Source: Flammeovirgaceae bacterium UBA6059 (GTDB lineage: Bacteria > Bacteroidota > Bacteroidia > Cytophagales > Cyclobacteriaceae). Taken from it: a stretch of DNA of 64,000 bases. Below are positions 44,555 to 54,761 of the stretch, in pieces. How positions within the stretch are numbered: the stretch's first letter is position 1; every line of letters starts with the position of its first letter. The stretch lies in the NCBI GenBank assembly GCA_002435755.1, contig DIYH01000014.1, positions 1-64,000 on the forward strand, given 5' to 3'. The translations under genes and the position numbers were made by a program. Below the pieces are notes generated by a model that saw only the letters and a program-made list of their open reading frames with translations, was not told the origin of the DNA and ran no database searches.

Positions 44555-46204
44555 TCAAAAGGAGTAGATAACTCCAATTTTGGCCATGATCTGGCGATTG
44601 GGATAGCGCCAATATCTAGAGTAATCTGTGTTCAAGACATTGTCAGCACACAAAAAGCTACCCCACTTTCCATTGATCTGATATGCTAATTCTACCGATA
44701 GGTCAAGAAAAGCATCGAGATCGAAATCGGAGTGCTCAGAAAGATCCGTCGCTATAATACCCCCCATGAACTGTCCCCCTACCACTAATGACCACTGCTC
44801 TGTCAGTTGGCTTCTGATATTCACAAAAGCTTCTACTTCAGGTAAATGATAAGCTGCTGGTTGCAGATCAGTCGAATAACTATAATATGAGACTCCAAGT
44901 TCAGCATAAAAGTGTTCGTTAATAGTATATGACATGCTTGTACCTAATGACAATACGCCTGTAGACCCTTCGTCATAAACCAAATCAAATTCGCTGGGGT
45001 TATCAGGTCTATTCACAAAGAAGCCCATATTCTCTGTTTGGCTATACCTGGCAAAAAAATCCGCTGAAAAACGTGGGCCATAGGTTGACAAGCCAATAGT
45101 ACCACGATAGGTCTCGCTGGCATGTTGGATATTGGCAGAGTCTGTAATGTGGAAATTCTCGTTAGAACGACTAGCGTAAAAATGCTTTCTCAAACCACCT
45201 TCAATGATGGCATAGGCGCGTAAGTTATCAGAAAGCCCATAATTGAGGTGGACGTCTGGGTAAACATTGAAGTTTTCATTCAAGCTGCTGTCTTCACTGA
45301 TCAGCGCCAGCTTGACCCCTGCTCTTACCGACAGGTTATCATTACTGTATATTACTGAAGGGTCTATCTCATACACATTCCTGCTGTATTCTGCGATAGC
45401 GTTGGTATACTGGCTAAAGTTTGCATTAGCCGTAAGCCTCAGGCTCAGAAGGTCCGATACAGGCAGATCAGCAGTCCCTCCAAGTGTGATAAGATTTTCA
45501 CTTACCCCATATTCGTCGTTGGTCAAATTGAGATCTGCCAACAACTTGAAAGCACCTTCATTGGTCAACTGAGCGGACCAATCCATAGCAGCATTAAACT
45601 CATTGATCACTTGTTTTATAGAATCTCTATCACTTACGATAGCTTCATCAGGATACCCATAGAAGAACCCGGTCCGGGACCTATAACCCAACCTACCATT
45701 AAAAGAAGACCCTTCCTTTAAACTACTTGCTATCAAATTGAGACTGCTACGTCCAGCGGCACTGTTTTCATCATCGACGACCCCACTTCCAAAGGACAAA
45801 TGGTCAAGGTCTGCGCCAAGAAGCCATGCGTTGTTTGTAGTTGTATAAATATCGGCTTGCACTAAGGGCGAAGCATAGTTACCGTAACCTAACTTCAGTC
45901 TGCTTTGATCACCATTTGACACATCTGTTGCTTCATAAGTAGCTGGAGTAAACGTGACATCTATCCTTCCCGGGTCAAATGATCGCTCCTTGAAGTTAAA
46001 CTCAAGCTCATCCGGTTTAACCTGGTTCTGCTCAAGGTTGATTTTCTCAAAGTATCGATTGGCCAGAGGTAGTATAATCTCTCGATCTTTTTCAATGATC
46101 ACCTGGGCCTCTTCTATAGCACCGTCCGGTGCAGGGGGTGCCTCCTGACCATAAGCGCTGACTGCAACTACTAGAAATATCAATATAATAGCCTGGGTTT
46201 TCAT
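44555..46204 (-). CDS. Outer-membrane beta-barrel (TonB-receptor-like)
   Basis: 549 residues with a signal peptide (MKTQAIILIFLVVAVSAYGQ) and barrel strands throughout ('SRLKLGYGNYASPLVQADIYTT', 'FNGRLGYRSRTGFFYGYP', 'YAELGVSYYSYSTDL', 'QWSLVVGGQFMGGII'), ending 'RQIMAKIGVIYSF' with a terminal Phe. I see no plug domain, so it is shorter than a true TonB receptor. It overlaps the large TPR gene by 4 bases, and the SPOR gene begins 87 bases downstream; the set is probably one operon. Confidence 0.82.
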   Translation of the reverse strand: MKTQAIILIFLVVAVSAYGQEAPPAPDGAIEEAQVIIEKDREIILPLANRYFEKINLEQNQVKPDELEFNFKERSFDPGRIDVTFTPATYEATDVSNGDQSRLKLGYGNYASPLVQADIYTTTNNAWLLGADLDHLSFGSGVVDDENSAAGRSSLNLIASSLKEGSSFNGRLGYRSRTGFFYGYPDEAIVSDRDSIKQVINEFNAAMDWSAQLTNEGAFKLLADLNLTNDEYGVSENLITLGGTADLPVSDLLSLRLTANANFSQYTNAIAEYSRNVYEIDPSVIYSNDNLSVRAGVKLALISEDSSLNENFNVYPDVHLNYGLSDNLRAYAIIEGGLRKHFYASRSNENFHITDSANIQHASETYRGTIGLSTYGPRFSADFFARYSQTENMGFFVNRPDNPSEFDLVYDEGSTGVLSLGTSMSYTINEHFYAELGVSYYSYSTDLQPAAYHLPEVEAFVNIRSQLTEQWSLVVGGQFMGGIIATDLSEHSDFDLDAFLDLSVELAYQINGKWGSFLCADNVLNTDYSRYWRYPNRQIMAKIGVIYSF

Positions 46205-49200
46205 TTGATCGAATCTTGACTCAGTTGTGTTGTGTCACTGATTAGTTTCTTTTCAAGGTCTTCAAGTGTCGCAAGCCGCTCTCTTGCTCGCTGACGGATC
46301 CCTTCTGATGGGGATTTGTCAAGCACAGAGTTCAAGGTTGCCTCTGCCTGAAATAGTTCCTCAAGAGCAATGAAGTTTTCTGCGATAAGTAAGAAACTCT
46401 CTCCTAACCAGCCTTCATAGGACGAGAAGTTACTGTTTAGATTGTATAGGGATTGAATCGACTGTCTATGGTCTTTTTGCTTAAACTGGATCAGCGCAAT
46501 GTTATACTGAGCCTCTGCCCCATTTTCGTCCTTGGCCAAATTCAGAACATTCAAATAATGATCGATAGCTGTTTGGTTCTCACCCAAAGCTTGCGCCGAC
46601 TTACCTAAGTAGAGATAAGCCAGGCTTTCTACTCCAAAACCGATCTTTTCCTGATCTACCAGTTTATTGGCATAGTAGATAGTAGAGTCATGATTGGCTA
46701 GCGCAAAATGACTCTCCATCAGGCCCTTGATCCCATCATTCTGTTCACGTCCTGATCTCGCTCCTTGTAAGAGTAACCGATAATTGTCAACAGCTGCCTG
46801 ATAGTCACTCAAAGTGAATTGTATCAACGCTCCCCGACCTACCGATCTTCTATAATAGTTGTTAGATGGGTTCTCCATTAATATTCTGAAGACATTCAAA
46901 GACTCATTCAAATTACCATTTCGATAGTAGGAATCACCCAGATAGTACTGAGCTTCATCTATATAAGAGCTACTTGGGTGAGTTTCAATGAAATCTCTTA
47001 ATCTTGAACTGGCTTCTTCATAACTCTGACTAAAATACAATGACTTGGCTGATTCGAATTCTACAGATTCCAAATTCGTGCTTTCGGGGTTTTGCTGCTT
47101 ATATTCAGAAAGAAAATCTCCGAATTCCTCTGACTTGCCTGTGTTGCTCATCACCTCTTGTAAGCCTAGAATAGCGTTTTCGGCCATCGGATGTCGTGGA
47201 TAGTCAGTCAATACAAGCTTATAGTCGTTTTCGGCATTCTGCGCACTTCCCAAATTTGAATTACTGATCGCCCGGCGCACGAGTGCATATGGGAGCAGGT
47301 TGCTTTGAGGAAAAGTAGCAATCAACTCACTGTATCCAGCAATAGCCTCATTATAGCTTCCTGTTTCGAAACTGATCTGAGCCTTTAGGAAATAGGCATC
47401 ATCAGCGTAAGTTGATTGACTATAATCTTTGAAAAACCTATTCAACTGGATGTTGGCTTCATTCACTCGATCATCAAGCCATAAGGACATGGCCAGCTGG
47501 TATCTTGCATAATCTCTTAAGGCAAACTGACTATTAGCTACCCTGCTGTAATGAGTTATGGCCTGGTCATATTGCTTAGTTGCATAGTATCCATCTGCTA
47601 GTCGCAAACGAGCGTCAATGAAAGTACTGGCATTAATGGCTGCTTGACCTTCTTTGTTGAGATAGTCATTGAAGTACTTGATGGAGGGTTGATACTGCCT
47701 CTGGTTGTAAAGTGCATAGCCAGAAGCGTACAAAGCTTTGGTATCAAAAATGGTCCTGGTGCTATTGTTGAAAACGCTCCTATAGGCGCTCAGCGCATCG
47801 TCATACTTCTTGCCGATGCTGTAAGCCTCCCCTTTCCAATAGTAAGCTTCGTCGATCAGTTCTTTGTCTTCTGGTACCCCAATTGACTTATTGAAAAACT
47901 GTATTGCTTCGTAAAACTGTGACTTGTTGAAAAGCTGTGCTCCTTTACTCAAAGTGACACGTTGGTAAGTTGCGTTGATACTTGACGAGCGTTGGTCAAG
48001 TTGTTCGATGTAGTTGATAGCCAGGTCATAATCATTGGTATTGAGCAAAGCCTTCGAAACAAGTTCTTCAGCTTCAGAACGGTCCGGGTGATCAGAATAG
48101 GTGCTGCTGAACTCCATAAGGGCATCAACAGCTTCCTTAAACTGACCTTGTTGGTAGGATACTTTGCCGAATTGAAACAGAGCTGAAGCCTGAAGGTCTC
48201 TGTCAAACTCGATACGAGAAGCATTGTAAAAGGCACTTGAGGCGTAAGCAAGATTACCTTGAGCTACATAGGCTTCACCCAAATAGTAGGCCGCTTGATG
48301 TCCCATAGTCGTCTTACTCAATGCAACTTCTTTAAAATTATCAATCGCCTTATCCATGTTGCCGATCTGGTAATAGGCATAGCCTATCTTGTACTTCAAG
48401 GATAGCTGATTCCCTTTTGTTGACTTCTTGCCTTTTTCAAAGTATTCAATGGCTTCAGCATAGTTCTTCGATGAGTGCTGTACTTCACCAGCAAGCAGAT
48501 AGACAGGCGCGGCGTTCGGGTCCCTTGCATTGATATCTTCGGTCAATGCTATCAGTTTATCAGAATTACCAGATTGGTAATAGATACTCGCTAATAGTAT
48601 CCTGGTTTTCGAGGTGTAGAGATCACTTCTTTCAGCTTTCTCAAGATATTCTCTAGCTTCAATGTATTGTTCATTGTTATAGGCTATATAACCAGCATAG
48701 TAAGCCGCACTGTAGGCATACTGACTAAACCCATCACTGATTTGGCTAAAATCACGTAATGCGCTTTCATGTTGATTCTGTTGGTAAGCAGTATATCCAC
48801 GTTTGAATATCACAGATTCATCGGAGGTGTGATTACTACTAATACTGAAGTACCTGGACGCTTCTTTATAGTCTCCCTGCTCGAAATAGTATAATGCGAG
48901 TTCTTCACTTAGTCCTGAAGACTCAGGTACAGTCCCGTACTTATCGAAGTAGGCATTCGCCAAACGCAAACCGTCCTGATCGCCAGCCTTGAGTGCTGCA
49001 TAAGCTTGCAAATAGCTCACCTGCCGATTGGATGCACTATTGGGGTACCGGAATAATAGTCGGTCAAAATGGGCCCTTGCTGCACTATACTTTCTCGATA
49101 GCAACATCTCCTTACCCTGGTCGATCAGTGTTGCAGCTTCCGACTGACTCAGATTGAGTTGTGCTTTTGCAGCACCTACAAATACTAGTAGTAGTACAAA

Positions 49201-49221
49201 AAGTAATAAGTGTTTTGGCAT
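46201..49221 (-). CDS. Large periplasmic TPR-repeat protein
   Basis: I start at the ATG at 49221 (MPKHLLLFVLLLVFVGAAKAQ), which gives a clean signal peptide; the longer frame from 49293 does not. About 1,006 residues are nearly all TPR/Sel1-type helical repeats ('ALYYFEQGDYKEASRYFSIS', 'AYYLGEAYVAQGNLAYASSAF', 'AYYWKGEAYSIGKKYDDALSAYRSVF', 'AQYYLGDSYYRNGNLNESLNVFRIL'). It is likely a scaffold on the periplasmic side, coupled by a 4-base overlap to the barrel gene that follows. Confidence 0.9.
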   Translation of the reverse strand: MPKHLLLFVLLLVFVGAAKAQLNLSQSEAATLIDQGKEMLLSRKYSAARAHFDRLLFRYPNSASNRQVSYLQAYAALKAGDQDGLRLANAYFDKYGTVPESSGLSEELALYYFEQGDYKEASRYFSISSNHTSDESVIFKRGYTAYQQNQHESALRDFSQISDGFSQYAYSAAYYAGYIAYNNEQYIEAREYLEKAERSDLYTSKTRILLASIYYQSGNSDKLIALTEDINARDPNAAPVYLLAGEVQHSSKNYAEAIEYFEKGKKSTKGNQLSLKYKIGYAYYQIGNMDKAIDNFKEVALSKTTMGHQAAYYLGEAYVAQGNLAYASSAFYNASRIEFDRDLQASALFQFGKVSYQQGQFKEAVDALMEFSSTYSDHPDRSEAEELVSKALLNTNDYDLAINYIEQLDQRSSSINATYQRVTLSKGAQLFNKSQFYEAIQFFNKSIGVPEDKELIDEAYYWKGEAYSIGKKYDDALSAYRSVFNNSTRTIFDTKALYASGYALYNQRQYQPSIKYFNDYLNKEGQAAINASTFIDARLRLADGYYATKQYDQAITHYSRVANSQFALRDYARYQLAMSLWLDDRVNEANIQLNRFFKDYSQSTYADDAYFLKAQISFETGSYNEAIAGYSELIATFPQSNLLPYALVRRAISNSNLGSAQNAENDYKLVLTDYPRHPMAENAILGLQEVMSNTGKSEEFGDFLSEYKQQNPESTNLESVEFESAKSLYFSQSYEEASSRLRDFIETHPSSSYIDEAQYYLGDSYYRNGNLNESLNVFRILMENPSNNYYRRSVGRGALIQFTLSDYQAAVDNYRLLLQGARSGREQNDGIKGLMESHFALANHDSTIYYANKLVDQEKIGFGVESLAYLYLGKSAQALGENQTAIDHYLNVLNLAKDENGAEAQYNIALIQFKQKDHRQSIQSLYNLNSNFSSYEGWLGESFLLIAENFIALEELFQAEATLNSVLDKSPSEGIRQRARERLATLEDLEKKLISDTTQLSQDSIK

Positions 49222-49302
49222 ATCTGATCTACGGAATCTAACGGCAAGTGCAGCCCACATAGTATTGACAGGAAAGCTATATAGATTAGTCAAGGTTTGA
49301 AA

Positions 49303-50325
49303 CTAGCTCATAAGTTTGTACAACAACTCCTTGAGGATCTGACCATCGGTGATTGTTCCAGTGCCGATGGACTTAGAGGCCAAATCAGCCTGTCGAATAT
49401 GTCCTATATTCTCTATAACCTTGTTAAGAGGGTAATTGCGAGCAGCAAGTAAATACTCTCCTGCAAAAAACCGATGTAAACCTAACACAGAGGCTATGTT
49501 GTTATCTGATTTGTTGGATTCTTTGTGAACGATCAATAGCCTGGAAAAGAGATTGAAGATCGTTGTGATCACCGGAAGTAGTGGATTGCTCTTAGGGTCA
49601 GCTTCAAAATAGTTGGCTATCCTGACGGCCATCGGCATATCCTGAGTGGCGATCGCCTTCTGTAACTCGAATACATTATAGTCCTTGCTGATACCAACAT
49701 ACTTCTGCACGTGACCTGATGATATACTGATAGGCTCTTTGAAGTTGATCAAGATCTTGTCGATCTCATGGGCCATTCGCTCAAGGTTAGTACCGATATA
49801 CTGTGCGAGTAGCAAGGCCGCTTTATCTTCTATTGAGAATCCCTTTTCTTTCACGTACCCGAATATCCAGTCTGGCACTTGATTGTCATAAAGTTTCTTG
49901 GATTCCATGACTACCGTAAACTTGTCGAGTGATTTGGCAAGTTTGGTTCGCTTGTCAAGCGTCTTATGCTTGTAGTTGATTACTAGTATTGTTGATGGAA
50001 GTGGATTCTGAATGTACCCATCCAGCAATTTGATCCCGTCTTCTTTAGTAAGATCAGCGATAGCCTGGGCTTCTTTTACTATAACCACCTGTCTGTCCGA
50101 CATCATGGGAAATCGACGCGCATGGTTGAGCATAGTAGCTACATCGACATCCTTTCCATACAGTATCGTTTGATTAAAGCCCTTATCAGAATCGCTAAGG
50201 GCATGTCCTTCAATATAGTCAGACACCTTGTCGATGTAGTAAGCTTCCTCTCCATGTAGGAAATATATCGGTGCATACTCACCGGCCTTTAGGTGATCGT
50301 AAATCTGCTGAAAGCTGCTAGCCAT
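49303..50325 (-). CDS. holA: DNA polymerase III delta subunit
   Basis: 340 residues, family length. The N-terminal 'PIYFLHGEEAYYIDKVSDYIE' and 'DSDKGFNQTILYGKDVDVATMLNHARRFPMMSDRQVVIVKEAQ' are typical of HolA, and the C-terminal collar helices end 'TDGQILKELLYKLM'. Delta opens the beta clamp as part of the clamp loader. It is 1 base after the aspartoacylase-like gene. Confidence 0.95.
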   Translation of the reverse strand: MASSFQQIYDHLKAGEYAPIYFLHGEEAYYIDKVSDYIEGHALSDSDKGFNQTILYGKDVDVATMLNHARRFPMMSDRQVVIVKEAQAIADLTKEDGIKLLDGYIQNPLPSTILVINYKHKTLDKRTKLAKSLDKFTVVMESKKLYDNQVPDWIFGYVKEKGFSIEDKAALLLAQYIGTNLERMAHEIDKILINFKEPISISSGHVQKYVGISKDYNVFELQKAIATQDMPMAVRIANYFEADPKSNPLLPVITTIFNLFSRLLIVHKESNKSDNNIASVLGLHRFFAGEYLLAARNYPLNKVIENIGHIRQADLASKSIGTGTITDGQILKELLYKLMS

Positions 50326-50326
50326 A

Positions 50327-51262
50327 TTACTGATAGAGGTTCACAAGTTCTTCCCGGACTAGCTCCTGGACCAGGAAAAAGCCATCATTGCCGGAATCTT
50401 GATAAAGCGGCATAAATATTAGTCCTGTGGCCGGTGCGAAGATCGGACCGTACTTGTCTCTTGCGAGTAGTTCACCTTTTTCCACTTTTTGAAAATTGAT
50501 ATAGCCGGGTTTCATTACAAATTCATCTTCCCTCTCTACCCAATGACGATAAAACGCCTTGACTTTTGATGGTAGACTATCGGAAATGGCTCTCAGTTTC
50601 TTTTCGTAATGGTCGACTTCTTCATGGTCATGATGGCTTATCATGCCCGCAGTATCCAAGATCTCCCATATTCCCGATTCGTGAAGTTCAATCGCCTCAC
50701 GACTACCGATCAATCCCCCTTCAAAAGCAAAGGAAATGACACCATGATATTGATAATAGTTTAAGAGTGTGCCTTCAAGGTATTTTTCCATATCTATCAC
50801 CACGGGCAGATGTAGCGCTTTTACTATTGGATGATCGGCTTCTGCTTCTGGTATGATGATAAAATTGCCCTTATCAGAAGAAGTCGCATGAAGATCTACA
50901 AGTATTTTCTCCTCATGCTCGTCACTTGCCAATAACTCATCGATGGTAAGGTGAAGCTCTCTGAGTTCTCGATCTTCAGCGTGTACCAACTGGTCCGCTT
51001 TCTCTGCAACAAGGTTGACATAATCTTCTTTCCAGGCCCTGTTGAGGTCATATGCTAAAAAGCGTTTGTTGCTAGCTATGGCCTGAAGATTTCCTAATAT
51101 GCAGATAAGACGACCGTCCAGGTGTACTTCTTTTTCTCTGATCTTTCTGAAAATGTCTTTAGCTGCCTCGATCCCTACAGTTTCATTGCCATGAATACCA
51201 GCCACAAGTATTACTAATGGTCCCTCTTTCTCTCCTGAAATGTCATCTAATATTCTATTCAT
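50327..51262 (-). CDS. Succinylglutamate desuccinylase/aspartoacylase-family protein
   Basis: 311 residues. Zinc-site motifs are 'VAGIHGNETVGIEAAKDIF' (H-x-x-E) and 'ILVDLHATSSDKGNFIII' (His). 'LIGSREAIELHESGIWEIL' and the C-terminal 'GYINFQKVEKGELLARDKYGPIFAPATGLIFMPLYQDSGNDGFFL' follow the family pattern of a metal-dependent amide hydrolase. The true substrate is unknown. It overlaps the GCS2-CBS gene by 8 bases, suggesting that the two act on the same gamma-glutamyl or amino-acid-derived metabolite. Confidence 0.85.
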   Translation of the reverse strand: MNRILDDISGEKEGPLVILVAGIHGNETVGIEAAKDIFRKIREKEVHLDGRLICILGNLQAIASNKRFLAYDLNRAWKEDYVNLVAEKADQLVHAEDRELRELHLTIDELLASDEHEEKILVDLHATSSDKGNFIIIPEAEADHPIVKALHLPVVIDMEKYLEGTLLNYYQYHGVISFAFEGGLIGSREAIELHESGIWEILDTAGMISHHDHEEVDHYEKKLRAISDSLPSKVKAFYRHWVEREDEFVMKPGYINFQKVEKGELLARDKYGPIFAPATGLIFMPLYQDSGNDGFFLVQELVREELVNLYQ

Positions 51263-53213
51263 TCTCTACTGAAGGTGCAATATCATTTTGAATGACCTTC
51301 TTATGTATAGATCGTAGTAAACTCGCTGTAATATTAATAAAATTTCCCTCTGATATGATTCCGATGAGTCGTCCATTTTTAATGACTGGAAGGCAATTGG
51401 TTGAATGTGTTTTCATCACATTCAATGCGTCGACAATGGAATCATCAGGATTAACTGTTGGGGGGGCCTTTAGCATTATATCCTTAATAGTCATACTACT
51501 CTCACCATTTCTCTTACCATGCTTTTTTGATAAGTAGTTGAGTATCTGATGATAATAAACTAACCCTTTGAGTATACCTTTATTATTTTCGATGGGCATG
51601 TACTTTAGTTTTCTCCAAGCCATAATATCGGCTACCAGCTCTGGTAAGTCATCGGGGCTAGCACTGAAAACGTCGGTTGTCATGAATTCCTCTACCAATA
51701 ATGAGTCGGGACGCCAGTCTGCTTCGTAAGTTCCTTCAGCCAACGGCCATTGATGAACCGGCTTATTAGTCTTCTGATGCTTCATAATAGAAGATATCAG
51801 TGCCGGAGCAACTTGTTCTTTTCCGACCTTCTTTGTGAGTTGAGCATGAGAATTTAGGAGCCACTGCGCACCTGTTTTTCTGGTTTCGTTGCGCTCTGAG
51901 ATCACATCGAGGTATTTGTCAATTTCCTTCTTACTGACATTATTGAGTTCAAGACCATGACGTGCCAGAGGTAGCAATTCTTCAGCGATCAACCGATTAA
52001 CGCTTATTTTCTTACCGTTAACCCAATGGAAACTTGTATTAAGACCGTCACGAGATGCTGAGAAAAAATTCCCTTTGGCATGATCAAACTCCATAAAATC
52101 CCGGATGTCCTTATACTCGGCATCCATACCTTTCATCATACCAATCCAGAAGGCAGCATTGGCTACTTCATCGATTATAGTAGGTCCTGAGGGAAAAACA
52201 CGATTTTCGATACGCAGATGAGGTTTTCCGCTAGGACTTACGCCATAGCACGCCCTATTCCACCTATAAACCGTAGAATTGTGGATCATCAGGGCGCGTA
52301 GCTTTGGGGTGATCCCTTCATCAAGCAGCAGATGATTGTTGGGCTCACAATCCGTTTGGAGCATAATTCTGAACCGCACAATATCATCCTTGTATATCTC
52401 GGAAATACTCTCGTTGAGCCAATGCTTACCGAAAGTCACTCTAGGGCTCCTGTCACGGAGATGCTCCGAGGTGATCCTTGTATCAATCGACTGCTGAAAG
52501 AGGGCAATCCGGGTCTCAGCCCAAAGCCGCTTACCAAACAGCAGCGGTGAATTCACAGAAATAGCTAATGCAGGTCCGGCCAGAACCTGTGAGATATTGT
52601 ACATTTTGACAAACTCTTCCGGTTTGATCTGAAGGTGGACTTGAAAACTCGAGTTACATGATTCGAGCATAGCCGTAGTGCGCTTTAAATGCAGTTCATC
52701 TACACCGACTATCCTTAGCTCCTGGTTTTTTCCTTTGAATGCGTCGATGGCCTTAAGCAACGCCTCGTATCGCGGCAAAGGCGTCATGTTATTCGCACCA
52801 AGATCATATTTTCGTATGGTAGGAAGTATACCTGTCAGCGCATAATCAATCCCCAGGGCCTGGCAAATCTCATTGAGCGTGGCAAGTCGTTCATCAATTT
52901 GTTGATGAAGCCTATTGAAACACCCGGCTCCCAGGGGTTGCGGGCTGAGATTAGTTTCGAGATTAAATCGAGCCAGTTCAGTAACAAAGCTATCATCATG
53001 GATCCTGCTCAACACATTCATTGCCACTGGAGCAGGTTTCAAATGCTTATCCACAAGGCAAAGCTCTTGTTCAGCACCAATATGTATTACTTCACTTTCA
53101 AACCAATCTTCCTCCAACATTCGCTCCAAAGCGTGGATATCGTTTAGTAGGTGTTTTGTGAATTCGTTGAGTTCAGTTCGGTTCGTCACCAAACGCACAT
53201 TCAAATCGCCCAT
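51255..53213 (-). CDS. GCS2-type glutamate-cysteine ligase-like protein fused to CBS domains
   Basis: 652 residues. The first ~480 match the glutamate-cysteine ligase family 2: 'GAEQELCLVDKHLKPAP' (metal-binding Glu), 'FNLETNLSPQPLG', 'SCNSSFQVHLQI', 'AISVNSPLLFGKRLW'. The C-terminal 150 residues are a CBS pair ('FMTTDVFSASPDDLPELVADIMAWRKLKYMPI', 'DIMLKAPPTVNPDDSIVDALNVMKTHSTNCLPVI'). It probably ligates glutamate to an amine or thiol, with activity sensed through adenylate binding. It starts the run with the aspartoacylase-like and holA genes, and is divergent from tyrS. Confidence 0.88.
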   Translation of the reverse strand: MGDLNVRLVTNRTELNEFTKHLLNDIHALERMLEEDWFESEVIHIGAEQELCLVDKHLKPAPVAMNVLSRIHDDSFVTELARFNLETNLSPQPLGAGCFNRLHQQIDERLATLNEICQALGIDYALTGILPTIRKYDLGANNMTPLPRYEALLKAIDAFKGKNQELRIVGVDELHLKRTTAMLESCNSSFQVHLQIKPEEFVKMYNISQVLAGPALAISVNSPLLFGKRLWAETRIALFQQSIDTRITSEHLRDRSPRVTFGKHWLNESISEIYKDDIVRFRIMLQTDCEPNNHLLLDEGITPKLRALMIHNSTVYRWNRACYGVSPSGKPHLRIENRVFPSGPTIIDEVANAAFWIGMMKGMDAEYKDIRDFMEFDHAKGNFFSASRDGLNTSFHWVNGKKISVNRLIAEELLPLARHGLELNNVSKKEIDKYLDVISERNETRKTGAQWLLNSHAQLTKKVGKEQVAPALISSIMKHQKTNKPVHQWPLAEGTYEADWRPDSLLVEEFMTTDVFSASPDDLPELVADIMAWRKLKYMPIENNKGILKGLVYYHQILNYLSKKHGKRNGESSMTIKDIMLKAPPTVNPDDSIVDALNVMKTHSTNCLPVIKNGRLIGIISEGNFINITASLLRSIHKKVIQNDIAPSVENE

Positions 53214-53335
53214 ACCTCAGTAGTTTGTTCGGCTGAAAAATAGGGCAATCGTCATGTGTAATTCATCGAATTGATCAGTGATTTATGGGACTTTGATCAT
53301 CTTTTGAGCGAAGCAGGTATTCCACTAGCCTAGGT

Positions 53336-53343
53336 TATATTTG
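53336..53343 (+). promoter_or_regulatory. Possible Bacteroidota -7 box of tyrS
   Basis: TATATTTG matches the Bacteroidota -7 consensus (TAnnTTTG) and lies 23 bp upstream of the tyrS ATG. The nearest TTTG (53303-53306) is too far upstream (29-bp spacer) for the usual -33 element, so support is weak. Confidence 0.35.
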
Positions 53344-53366
53344 CCGCTTCGAACTCAACATATACA

Positions 53367-54653
53367 ATGAAGGACTTTGTAGAAGAATTGAAATGGCGTG
53401 GAATGGTCCACGATATCATGCCTGGCACCCGGGATTTGCTCAATAGAGAAATGACATCAGCCTATATAGGTTTTGACCCCACAGCCGACTCACTGCATAT
53501 CGGCAACCTGGTTCAAATCATGATTCTAGTGCACCTGCAGCGATGTGGTCACAAACCTTTTGCACTTGTAGGTGGTGCGACAGGCATGGTGGGTGACCCT
53601 AGCGGAAAATCGCAGGAGCGCAACCTGCTTTCTGAAGAAGTACTGCGCCATAATCAGGAATGTGTGAGGGCCCAACTAGAAAAGTTTCTTGATTTCGACT
53701 GTGGTGCCAACAGTGCCGAAATGGTCAACAACTATGATTGGTTCAAGGAATTCACCTTCCTTGACTTCATACGTGATGTAGGCAAGCACATTACAGTCAA
53801 CTATATGATGGCCAAAGATTCGGTCCAAAAGCGGCTGGACACTGGAATGAGCTTTACGGAGTTTACCTACCAGCTCGTACAGGGTTATGACTTCTATTGG
53901 TTATGGAAGAATAATGGCATCAAAGTGCAGGTAGGTGGATCGGATCAATGGGGTAATATCGTAACTGGAACAGAATTGATCAGACGCAAAGGTCAGGGAG
54001 AGGCATTTGCCATAACTACTCCCCTTCTAACGCGCTCTGATGGTGCCAAATTCGGAAAGTCAGAGGGTGGAAACATCTGGTTGGATGCGGATAAAACCAG
54101 CCCTTACAAATTTTATCAGTATTGGTTGAACGTATCTGATGAGGATGCTGCCAAGTTCATTAAGATATTCTCTACCAGCGAAGAAGAAGAGCTAGATGCA
54201 ATTATCGCTGAGCATCAGCATGCCCCTCACCAACGACAACTACAAAAGGCATTGGCCAAAGAGGTTACTGTGCGAGTTCATTCAGAACAGGATTATGAAG
54301 TTGCCGTTTCCGCATCCAATATTTTGTTTGGTAAATCGACTACAGAAGAGTTGAGTCAATTGGATGAAAGAACATTGCTATCAGTTTTTGAAGGTGTGCC
54401 ACAACGTGAGATCAACAAGTCAGCCTTAGCGTCTACCGCCAATGTCACTGACTTGCTTTCTGAAACGACTGATGGGTTAGTGTTTGGTTCAAAGGGTGAA
54501 GCCAGACGGATGATCAGCAATGGAGGTGTCAGTATCAACAAGGCTAAAATTGCTGACCCGAGTGCAGCAGTGGATTTTGAACTGCTTCAAGACAAATACT
54601 TATTGGCCCAAAAAGGAAAGAAGAACTATTACCTTATTAAGGTAGTTGATTAA
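53367..54653 (+). CDS. tyrS: Tyrosyl-tRNA synthetase
   Basis: 428 residues, the usual length. The class I signatures are 'GFDPTADSLHIGNLV' (HIGH) and 'KFGKSEGG' (KMSKS-like). The C-terminal S4 domain ('KGEARRMISNGGVSINKAKI') binds tRNA. It charges tRNA-Tyr. The gene stands alone on the plus strand, divergent from the GCS2-CBS gene. Confidence 0.98.
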   Translation: MKDFVEELKWRGMVHDIMPGTRDLLNREMTSAYIGFDPTADSLHIGNLVQIMILVHLQRCGHKPFALVGGATGMVGDPSGKSQERNLLSEEVLRHNQECVRAQLEKFLDFDCGANSAEMVNNYDWFKEFTFLDFIRDVGKHITVNYMMAKDSVQKRLDTGMSFTEFTYQLVQGYDFYWLWKNNGIKVQVGGSDQWGNIVTGTELIRRKGQGEAFAITTPLLTRSDGAKFGKSEGGNIWLDADKTSPYKFYQYWLNVSDEDAAKFIKIFSTSEEEELDAIIAEHQHAPHQRQLQKALAKEVTVRVHSEQDYEVAVSASNILFGKSTTEELSQLDERTLLSVFEGVPQREINKSALASTANVTDLLSETTDGLVFGSKGEARRMISNGGVSINKAKIADPSAAVDFELLQDKYLLAQKGKKNYYLIKVVD

Positions 54654-54761
54654 GTATAGGTTCGAAGGATTAATAAGTGCATTACTATTGTTTATGATAG
54701 TAAAACTTATTCCGTAAAATTCAGTTAAGCATTATAACTTGAGAGAAATTAAACTAACCAA

